Positions 1 to 5,351 of a stretch of DNA of 7,914 nucleotides are shown here, in pieces. The translations under genes and the position numbers were made by a program. Source of the DNA: an uncultured Chloroflexota bacterium (GTDB taxonomy: Bacteria; Chloroflexota; Dehalococcoidia; UBA2247; RBG-13-53-26); contig CALMBS010000014.1 in NCBI GenBank assembly GCA_937860285.1, positions 1-7,914 on the forward strand, read 5' to 3'. Within the stretch, counting starts at the first letter, position 1, and the number at the start of each line of letters is the position of its first letter. The notes below the pieces were generated by a model. That model was not told where the DNA came from and searched no databases. It saw nothing but the letters and a program-made list of their open reading frames with translations.

Positions 1-838
1 CTGTGGGCGGCGGGATCTGGGGGATCACCCCCCAGAGCATGGCGGCGATCTCCAGCGCGTCGGCCCCTGCCTCCTGGGCCAGGCGAGCCACCTGCTGCGC
101 CTCCTCGAAGGTGAGGCCGGCCCCCGGCCCCAGCTCCATGGCGCTGACCTTGCAGAGCACGGGGTAGTCCCTTCCCACGCGCTCCCTGACGGCCCGCACG
201 ATCTCGGTCAGGAACCGGGCCCGGTTGGGCAAGCTGCCCCCGTACTCGTCCCGGCGCAGGTTCGCGGTGGAGGAGATGAACTGGGCCACCAGGTAGTAGC
301 CGGTGCTGTGGATCTCCACCCCGTCAAAGCCGGCCTCCCTGGCCCTGGCGGCGGCCGCAGCGAAGCGGCGGACCAGGTCCTTGATCTCGGGGACGCTGAG
401 CTCCCGCGGCATCTCACCCTCGTAGCCCACCTGCGTGCCATAGGGCATGGGGACCGCCGATGGCGCCACCGGCTGAACCCCGGTGATGGAGGAGTTGGTG
501 CCCCGCCCGCCGTGCTGGAGCTGCAGCACGGCCCGGCTGCCTTCGAGGTGGATGGCTTCGGCCAGCCGCCGCAGGCCGGGAATGTACCGATCGTCGCTGA
601 GGGCCAGCTGGAAGGCGGTGGTCTTGCCCCCCGGCGCATCCACGCACGTTGTCTCGACGATGATCAGGCCCGTCCCACCCCTGGCCCTGGCCCGGTAGTG
701 GGCGATGATCTCCTCGGTCATCAGGCCATCCGGCGTGGCCATGTTGGTGCCCATGGGGGGCATCACCAGCCGGTTCTTGACCTCCAGGCTGCCGATGCGG
801 CCCGGCTGAAACAGCCTGGGAAAACATGTGTTCTTCAT
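1..838 (-). CDS. Old Yellow Enzyme family NADH:flavin oxidoreductase (N-terminal part, cut by window edge)
   Basis: The first 279 residues are visible. They form the FMN-binding TIM barrel of the Old Yellow Enzyme family (2-enoate/2,4-dienoyl-CoA reductase type), cytoplasmic enzymes that reduce activated C=C bonds with NAD(P)H. Seen: N-terminal F-x-R-L-F and NRLVMPPMGTN (residues 22-32), the FMN-contacting QLQHGGR (106-112), and NLRRDEYGGSLPNRARF (193-209). The usual H-G-A-H-G-Y-L active-site motif reads IHSTGYYL (176-183): His177 is kept, but the second His/Asn is Gly180. Lys230 sits where many members have Arg. The ATG at 838 follows AAGGAGG by 7 nt and shares its A with the TGA of the upstream SDR, so translation is probably coupled. 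Whether it is a short form of about 350 residues or a long form of about 650 residues with Fe-S and NAD domains is outside the window. Family certain, substrate unknown. Confidence 0.93.
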   Translation of the reverse strand, partial: MKNTCFPRLFQPGRIGSLEVKNRLVMPPMGTNMATPDGLMTEEIIAHYRARARGGTGLIIVETTCVDAPGGKTTAFQLALSDDRYIPGLRRLAEAIHLEGSRAVLQLQHGGRGTNSSITGVQPVAPSAVPMPYGTQVGYEGEMPRELSVPEIKDLVRRFAAAAARAREAGFDGVEIHSTGYYLVAQFISSTANLRRDEYGGSLPNRARFLTEIVRAVRERVGRDYPVLCKVSAMELGPGAGLTFEEAQQVARLAQEAGADALEIAAMLWGVIPQIPPPT

Positions 839-1800
839 CACCGAACCTCCTTGCCCGACCTGTAGTATGGCGACTGCCGCAGCATCCACCACCGTATCAA
901 TGGTGAGAGCAGCCGAAAGGCAATCCGGAGCGGACCCAGCGAGCTCGCTATCTCACTGGTGAAATCCTGGAAGGAGTGCCGCTGGTACCGCAGCAGGCGC
1001 TGGCTCTCGCCAGTATCCATCCAGTCCGAGAAGGCGCACGCCGTAGCAGCGAAGGCGCTATCGGGCAGGCGGCCTATCCCCATGGCCTCCATCAGGCCGC
1101 CGGCGAAGTCCCGGAAGTAGAGCTGGCTGGTCCCCCCGCCCCCGATGAGGAGGACCCGGCCCCACACCTCCTCGCTCGCCGCCGCATTCGCCACCGCCAG
1201 GCCGACATCGTCGGGGTGGACGAACTCCGTGCGCTGGCCGGCAGGCGTATCGAACATCTTCGGGGTGAATCCTCCCAGCGACTTCGGCGGCACCACGCCC
1301 AGCCGCAGGATGGTCCACTGCAGCCCGGACTCGCGGATTGCGGCTTCGCACTCCACCTTGTGGCGATTGTAGTTGTCCATGGGCTGGACGGGGTCTGAGG
1401 CCGTGCGCGGGGGCACCCTGTCCTGGCAGGCCCCGTAGACGCTGAAAGAGGAGATGAAGATGATGCGCGGCAGCGGCCGCTGCTGCTGCATGGCGGCGAC
1501 CAGGCCCCGGGTGCCGCCCACGTTGACCGCCGCCGCCAACTCCGGCAGCTCATCGGTCCGCGGCGGCAGGATGAAGGCGGTATGCGCCACCACCTGCTGG
1601 CCGCGCACGGCCGCGGCCACGTCGCCCGCCTGCCGCAGGTCGCCCCACGCGAACTGCACCCGTCCGCCGAAGGCCCGGGCCCGCCTCAGGTTGGCCCTGG
1701 TGCTCAGGTCGAAGCAGGTCACCTCATGGCCCTGGTGGAGCAGCTCGACCAGGCAGCTGCGGCCCACATTGCCCAATCCCCCGGTTACCAGCACCTTCAT
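838..1800 (-). CDS. Extended SDR: NAD(P)-dependent epimerase/dehydratase-like oxidoreductase
   Basis: A 320-residue soluble protein of the extended short-chain dehydrogenase/reductase family, which oxidises or reduces carbonyl/hydroxyl groups or epimerises sugars with a bound nucleotide. Seen: Rossmann motif TGGLGNVG (6-13), Asp31 at the end of strand 2 (suggesting NAD rather than NADP), GDL at 53-55, the SSFSVYG strand (117-123) and catalytic Tyr144-x3-Lys148 (YNRHK). FVHPDDVG (193-200) and the C-terminal YQRHSFQDF (272-280) are typical of epimerase-like members. The C-terminus (about 285-320) is basic and hydrophobic (LLSPLIRWWMLRQSPYY) and could touch a membrane, but it is no clear transmembrane segment. 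Start: ATG with GAGGT 6 nt upstream, 24 nt after the EthD gene. It is the middle gene of the three-gene operon and overlaps the next gene by 1 nt. Exact substrate not recognisable. Confidence 0.92.
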   Translation of the reverse strand: MKVLVTGGLGNVGRSCLVELLHQGHEVTCFDLSTRANLRRARAFGGRVQFAWGDLRQAGDVAAAVRGQQVVAHTAFILPPRTDELPELAAAVNVGGTRGLVAAMQQQRPLPRIIFISSFSVYGACQDRVPPRTASDPVQPMDNYNRHKVECEAAIRESGLQWTILRLGVVPPKSLGGFTPKMFDTPAGQRTEFVHPDDVGLAVANAAASEEVWGRVLLIGGGGTSQLYFRDFAGGLMEAMGIGRLPDSAFAATACAFSDWMDTGESQRLLRYQRHSFQDFTSEIASSLGPLRIAFRLLSPLIRWWMLRQSPYYRSGKEVR

Positions 1801-1824
1801 CGGCGGACCTCGCGGCCGGGCGGC

Positions 1825-2169
1825 CTATATCTGAGAGGCCCTCTCGTCGATCAGGAACGACCGGCTCCTGGAGCGGTCCAGGAACCTCTCCTCGTCCTCC
1901 AGGAATATGCGCCCCACCTCGGTCTTGTAGTCACCAAGTATCTCCTGCACCTTCAGGGCGCCCTCGATGTCGTCGAACCAGAACTCCGTCATGCAGTCGA
2001 ACTCCGGCTCGTCCGCTCCGGGCATGGCCACGGGGTAGTTGCGCACGTACTTCCGGAAGGTGGGCAAGTGCTTCAGGGCCAGCGGTGCGTGATGCTCCTC
2101 GTAGTGGCGGATGAAGTCCTCCCGGGACAGGCCCGGCTTCCTTTTCATGAACGAGATGGTCTTGATCAT
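1825..2169 (-). CDS. EthD-domain protein (dimeric alpha-beta barrel)
   Basis: A 114-residue protein matching the EthD family, small ferredoxin-like alpha-beta barrels that usually dimerise. The family is named after a protein of unclear role needed for ethyl tert-butyl ether degradation; relatives include enzymes acting on polyketide-like or aromatic compounds. Seen: N-terminal strand MIKTISFMKRKPGLS, then the hallmark FIRHYEEHHAPLA (19-31) with Tyr23, His26 and His27, and the C-terminal EDEERFLDRSRSRSF (91-105) common in this family. Start: I choose the ATG at 2169, which begins the first beta strand and has AAGGAG 10 nt upstream. A longer in-frame version from an ATG at 2271 would add 34 residues of low-complexity, non-family sequence and would start 3 nt from the -10 box at 2274-2279, so it is unlikely. 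First gene of the operon with the SDR and the Old Yellow Enzyme. Confidence 0.9.
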   Translation of the reverse strand: MIKTISFMKRKPGLSREDFIRHYEEHHAPLALKHLPTFRKYVRNYPVAMPGADEPEFDCMTEFWFDDIEGALKVQEILGDYKTEVGRIFLEDEERFLDRSRSRSFLIDERASQI

Positions 2170-2273
2170 GGCGTGATGTCTCCTTCCTAGTCCCGGGGGG
2201 GCCGGCATGGGACGGCTGCTGTATCCCCGAACGCCCCCCGCCTGCGGCCTCATTCGAGGTGAGGTTGCCACGG

Positions 2274-2303
2274 ACGATAGCAGCCCCTGCCGGAATCTGT
2301 CAA
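2274..2303 (-). promoter_or_regulatory. Sigma70-type promoter of the EthD-SDR-OYE operon
   Basis: On the minus strand a perfect -35 TTGACA (2298-2303) is followed by an 18-nt spacer and a -10 TATCGT (2274-2279, 4 of 6 to consensus). Predicted start is near 2267, giving a leader of about 98 nt before the ATG at 2169. Position and orientation fit the operon. Read from sequence only. Confidence 0.6.
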
Positions 2304-2318
2304 GTGGCGCGGCTCAGG

Positions 2319-2343
2319 AGGCGCTGGGAGCGGCCTCCGGAGG
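2319..2343. promoter_or_regulatory. Dyads between the two divergent promoters (operator candidate)
   Basis: Between the back-to-back -35 boxes (2303 and 2359) there is a perfect 10-bp palindrome CCTCCGGAGG (2334-2343). An overlapping imperfect dyad pairs AGGCGCT (2319-2325) with AGCG-CCT (2329-2336, one bulged G). The central position would suit a regulator controlling both transcription units. GC-rich palindromes arise easily by chance in this DNA, so support is modest. Confidence 0.3.
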
Positions 2344-2358
2344 TGCATGTGCCGGGTT

Positions 2359-2388
2359 TTGACGTGCCGCCTGATGCGGATGTATAGT
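2359..2388 (+). promoter_or_regulatory. Sigma70-type promoter of the rightward SDR gene
   Basis: -35 TTGACG (2359-2364) and -10 TATAGT (2383-2388), each 5 of 6 to consensus, with an 18-nt spacer. Predicted start near 2395, leaving a leader of about 92 nt before the GTG at 2487. It stands out from the surrounding GC-rich sequence. Confidence 0.65.
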
Positions 2389-2393
2389 GGCTG

Positions 2394-2441
2394 CGGAGCG
2401 GGCCGGCCGCGGCTGGTTCGCTCCGGGCCCGCGCCCGGGCC
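2394..2441 (+). other. Structured 5' leader: two adjacent hairpins
   Basis: Right at the predicted transcript start, CGGAGCG (2394-2400) pairs perfectly with CGCTCCG (2419-2425), with further pairing possible inside its loop. Immediately after it, GGCCCG (2426-2431) pairs with CGGGCC (2436-2441) across a CGCC loop. Both stems are all or nearly all G-C. They could protect the 5' end or modulate expression. No known riboswitch class is recognisable. Confidence 0.35.
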
Positions 2442-2486
2442 TGGTCGCACGGTGGCGCGCCCATCATCCGGAAGGGGGGAATACCG

Positions 2487-3422
2487 GTGAAGGATCTGAA
2501 GAACGAGAAGATACTGTTCGCCGGCCTGACGGGCCAGATAGGCTACCGCCTGGCCTCCTACCTGGCGAAGAGCAACGAGGTCTGGGGCCTGGCCAGGTTC
2601 AGGGACGAGGCCAAGCGGAAGCACCTGCAAAGCGAGGGGGTCAGGACCCACGCCACGGACCTGGGCAGCCCCGAGTTCCGGGGTCTGCCCGACGACTTCA
2701 CCTGCCTCATCCACTTTGCGGTCTACCAGGAGGGTGGGCTGGACTTCGACGCCGCGCTGCGGGTCAACGCCGAGGGCACGGGCCTGCTGATGAGCCACTG
2801 CCGCCGGGCCCGCGCGGCCCTGATCATGTCCAGCTGCGCCATCTACGACCTGCCGGAGGACCCGTACCGCGCGCTCAAGGAGACGGACCCGCTGGGCGGG
2901 CCACGGTCCCTCCACTGCCCCACCTACGCCACGTCGAAGATGGCCCAGGAGGCGGTGGCCAGGGCGGCGGCGCGGCAGCTGGGCCTGCCCACCACTATCG
3001 CCCGGATGAACGTCTACTACGGCGAATACGGCGGGCTGCCGCCGTGGCAGTTCGAGTGGATGCTGGCGGGCCTGCCGGTGCCGGTGCAGCCGGGGCGGGC
3101 CTCCGTGTGCACCCCGATCCACGAGGACGATATCAACTACCAGGCCGGGGGGCTGCTGGCGGCGGCCAGCGTGCCGGCCACCATCGTGAACTGGGGAGGG
3201 GACGAGGCCGTCGAGGTGCGGACCTACTGCGCCTACATGGGAGAGATCGCGGGGCTCAAACCGCAGTTCATCGATGCCCCCGACGATCCGCTGGCGGCCA
3301 AGACAGTGGTCGCAGATAGCACCCGACGCCGCGAGTTCACCGGCGAGTGCCGGGTCAAGTGGCGGGACGGGATGCGCCGGGTGATCGCGGCCCGCCACCC
3401 CGAGATCAAACTGCGCGAGTAG
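2487..3422 (+). CDS. Extended SDR: NAD(P)-dependent epimerase/dehydratase-like protein
   Basis: A 311-residue soluble extended SDR. Seen: glycine-rich motif FAGLTGQIG (11-19, G-x-x-G-x-x-G), Arg37 after strand 2 (VWGLARF, hinting at NADP), DL at 58-59, the MSSCAIYD strand (114-121) with a serine candidate at 115/116, Tyr147-x3-Lys151 (YATSK), and NVYYGEYGG (175-183), which resembles the NxYGP loop of sugar epimerases. IHEDDINYQAGGLL (211-224) matches the conserved C-terminal substrate-domain helix. Start: GTG at 2487, preceded by AAGGGGGGA; no better in-frame start fits the glycine motif spacing. It is monocistronic and divergent from the EthD operon, which encodes a second, clearly different SDR. 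Odd feature: its last 12 codons plus stop are tandemly repeated downstream, each copy in the same frame and ending in TAG. Substrate not recognisable. Confidence 0.9.
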   Translation: MKDLKNEKILFAGLTGQIGYRLASYLAKSNEVWGLARFRDEAKRKHLQSEGVRTHATDLGSPEFRGLPDDFTCLIHFAVYQEGGLDFDAALRVNAEGTGLLMSHCRRARAALIMSSCAIYDLPEDPYRALKETDPLGGPRSLHCPTYATSKMAQEAVARAAARQLGLPTTIARMNVYYGEYGGLPPWQFEWMLAGLPVPVQPGRASVCTPIHEDDINYQAGGLLAAASVPATIVNWGGDEAVEVRTYCAYMGEIAGLKPQFIDAPDDPLAAKTVVADSTRRREFTGECRVKWRDGMRRVIAARHPEIKLRE

Positions 3423-3508
3423 CGGGTGGCGGCTCGCCACCCCGAGATCAAACTGCGCGAGTAGCGGGTCGCGGCTCGCCACCCCGAGATCAAACTGCGC
3501 GAGTAGCG
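3387..3508 (+). repeat. 42-bp tandem repeat (about 2.9 copies) duplicating the SDR 3' end and stop codon
   Basis: Three copies start near 3387, 3429 and 3471 with an exact 42-bp period. Copies 2 and 3 (3423-3464 and 3465-3506) differ at one base (G3428 versus C3470). Copy 1 is the coding end of the SDR gene and differs only at one base within the shared part; before that it carries an additional ATC codon. Because 42 is a multiple of three, the frame is kept and each copy encodes AARHPEIKLRE followed by TAG (3420-3422, 3462-3464, 3504-3506). Best explained by replication slippage. Confidence 0.95.
3424..3442 (+). terminator. Strong 3' stem-loop just after the SDR stop codon
   Basis: GGGTGGC (3424-3430) and GCCACCC (3436-3442) form a perfect 7-bp stem with a GGCTC loop, starting one base after the TAG. 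There is no U-tract, so it is either a weak intrinsic terminator or a 3'-end stabiliser. In the next repeat copy (3466-3484) a single C (3470) leaves one mismatch in the same stem. A smaller GCGC-N5-GCGC hairpin (3497-3509) lies between the convergent stop codons. Confidence 0.4.
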
Positions 3509-3512
3509 CTTC

Positions 3513-5159
3513 TTACTTCTTCACCTGCCGGGCAGCCGCGTGCGCCCCGGCCCGCCGGCCGGCGAAGATGCAGTCCGCGATGGATGACCCGCTGGCGAAG
3601 TAGTTGTTGGAGCAGAGCCCGATGGCGTTGCGGCCGGCGGCATACAAGCCTTCTATCCGGGACCCGTCGGCCCGTTTCACCTCGCCCGTGTCCTCATCAA
3701 CTACCAGTCCGCCCAGGGTGATGGCGGCGGTCGGTATGCCGAAGGTGGTCAGGAAGGCGGCGAAGCCCCGCAGCCCGCAGTCCAGCGCGTAGAAGGGCGG
3801 GGTCTCCTGGGGCACGAACCGCTTGGGGTACTTGCCCAGCGTGTCGGGCTGGCCGGCCCTGGCCCTATCGTTGTACTCCTTCATGGTCGCCTCGAGGCCG
3901 GCTGGGTCCACCCCTATCTTCTTCGCCAGCTCCGCGAGCGACCCGGCCCTTCTGCGGCTGAGCCGCAGCATGGGGATCTGGGTCAGCTTCTGGAAGGTGG
4001 CCAGCTGGTCCTTCAGATGCACCTTCGCCTCGGCATAGGTCTTGCTGTCGATGATCAGCTTGGCGAACCCGCCGGCCTTGGACACGATGATGGCGCCCTG
4101 CTTGCCCCCGTAGAGGTCCTCGCTGCAGATGCGCTTCCCCTGCCGGTCCACCAGCACGCCCTGCATCAGGGCCTCGGGAGGAACATAGAAGCCCCAGGCG
4201 GACATCTTGTCCATGCGCGACGTGGCCCCGCCGACGCTCTCACCCAGGGCGATTCCCGACCCGTCGTCGGCGTAGGTCCCCAGGGGGAGGCACTTGGAGT
4301 AGTCGGCGTTGCACTCCGCCACCCGCTTCTTGTTGAAGATGAAGCCGCCGGCGCACAGGATGACGCCCTGGCGCGCCTTCGCCCGGTACGGGCGGGCGCG
4401 CAGCGCCATGATGCCGCTGGTGATCAGGTTGAGCAGGCTGGCGATGGGTGGCATGTAGGTGCTGAGCTTGGCGTTGGCCCAGGTCATCCCTCCATGCAGG
4501 GGACGCAGGATGAAAGAGCTGGGCGGAATGGACCGCCCTTCAACACCGATGACCTTCCCATCCGGCCCCTGGACCAGCTTGGTTATCCGCGACTGGCAGC
4601 GCACCTGGATGCTCTTGTTGTTCCGGACTGTCTTTTCCATGCTGTGGAAGAGCGTCAGCCCCGAGATGCCCGCGCCCTTCGCCCGGTGGCCGCGGGGGGC
4701 CGCCTTGGCCACGGCCTTGTTCAGCTCGTTGTTCTCGCTTCCGGAGTAGTACAGATAGTAGTCGTCGGTGGGATAGGATGTTTTGAACGGGCACAGCGAC
4801 CCCTCGAAGGGGACGCCGGCCTCCGCCAGCCACTGGATATCGGCCGCGGAACCCTCGCAGAAGCGGCGCAGGGTCTTGTCGGACATGACCCCTTCGCCGA
4901 TCTCCACCTTAAGGTACTTGTACATCTCTTCCGGCGTATCGTCGAAACCGGCCGCCTTCTGGTAGGGCGTGCCCCCCCCGGCGTAGATGATGGCGCCGCT
5001 GGCGGCGGTGGCCCCGCCGCCGTGCATGGCGTCCAGCACCAGTACCGAGGCCCCCTTCTGGGCCGCCTCCAGCGCGGCGCAGGCGCCCGCACCGCCGAAG
5101 CCGACCACGACCACATCCACCTCTGCATCCCACTTGCCGTTTGCCTGATTATCAGCCAT
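3513..5159 (-). CDS. FAD-dependent oxidoreductase, fumarate reductase/3-ketosteroid 1-dehydrogenase-like flavoprotein
   Basis: A 548-residue FAD-binding-2 family flavoprotein (the family of fumarate/urocanate reductases and 3-ketosteroid delta1-dehydrogenases). Seen: dinucleotide motif VVVGFGGAGACAALEAA (17-33) with acidic Asp43 at the end of strand 2, the FAD loop GGGATAASGAIIYAGGG (47-63), VILCAGGF (266-273), GKRICSEDLYGG (341-352), and the C-terminal FAD motif GLYAAGRNAIG (504-514) followed by NNYFASGSSIADCIFAGRRAG. The last segment aligns with the Y-x3-G of 3-ketosteroid dehydrogenases (here Tyr520, Gly524), which polarise the substrate ketone; the same region is conserved more widely, so this is suggestive only. 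There is no Tat or lipoprotein signal, so it is probably cytoplasmic. Start: ATG with AAAGGAG about 12 nt upstream. It stands alone, 192 bp from the kinase gene, with its own promoter, and converges on the SDR gene. Likely (de)hydrogenation next to a carbonyl; direction and substrate unknown. Confidence 0.92.
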   Translation of the reverse strand: MADNQANGKWDAEVDVVVVGFGGAGACAALEAAQKGASVLVLDAMHGGGATAASGAIIYAGGGTPYQKAAGFDDTPEEMYKYLKVEIGEGVMSDKTLRRFCEGSAADIQWLAEAGVPFEGSLCPFKTSYPTDDYYLYYSGSENNELNKAVAKAAPRGHRAKGAGISGLTLFHSMEKTVRNNKSIQVRCQSRITKLVQGPDGKVIGVEGRSIPPSSFILRPLHGGMTWANAKLSTYMPPIASLLNLITSGIMALRARPYRAKARQGVILCAGGFIFNKKRVAECNADYSKCLPLGTYADDGSGIALGESVGGATSRMDKMSAWGFYVPPEALMQGVLVDRQGKRICSEDLYGGKQGAIIVSKAGGFAKLIIDSKTYAEAKVHLKDQLATFQKLTQIPMLRLSRRRAGSLAELAKKIGVDPAGLEATMKEYNDRARAGQPDTLGKYPKRFVPQETPPFYALDCGLRGFAAFLTTFGIPTAAITLGGLVVDEDTGEVKRADGSRIEGLYAAGRNAIGLCSNNYFASGSSIADCIFAGRRAGAHAAARQVKK

Positions 5160-5291
5160 TCTCGTCAGCGACTCCTTTCCCCCCGTTCGGGACTACCATC
5201 GGCGGTCTGCGTCGCGTGCGCCGGTCCGGCCAGAACGACGTATGCGCCGCCGCTGCACTGTCCAGGAAGCAGTTGGGTCCCCCGACAAGCG

Positions 5292-5320
5292 AGAATACCA
5301 AGGAATGGGCAAATCGTCAA
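5292..5320 (-). promoter_or_regulatory. Sigma70-type promoter of the FAD oxidoreductase gene
   Basis: On the minus strand TTGACG (5315-5320) is followed by a 17-nt spacer and TATTCT (5292-5297). Predicted start near 5285, leader about 125 nt. The leader contains an 11-bp palindrome GCCGGTCCGGC at 5220-5230 of unknown meaning. The promoter lies in the 192-bp gap after the kinase gene, so the flavoprotein need not depend on read-through. Confidence 0.55.
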
Positions 5321-5351
5321 ACCTGTCGTACCTTTTTCCCGCCCGCCGCGA

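Noticed and set aside
2170..2271. N-terminal extension of the EthD protein from an ATG at 2271
   Set aside because: The extra 34 residues do not fit the family, and the ATG lies 3 nt from the -10 box, upstream of the predicted transcription start.
2250..3482. Long open frame on the minus strand opposite the second SDR gene (about 410 codons)
   Set aside because: It has no recognisable domain, is rich in Arg, Gly, Pro and His, and lies antisense to a gene with clear SDR motifs. Such frames are expected opposite GC-rich codons.
3497..3509. GCGC-N5-GCGC hairpin as a bidirectional terminator between the convergent genes
   Set aside because: The stem is only 4 bp and no U-tract follows on either strand, so it is too weak to call.
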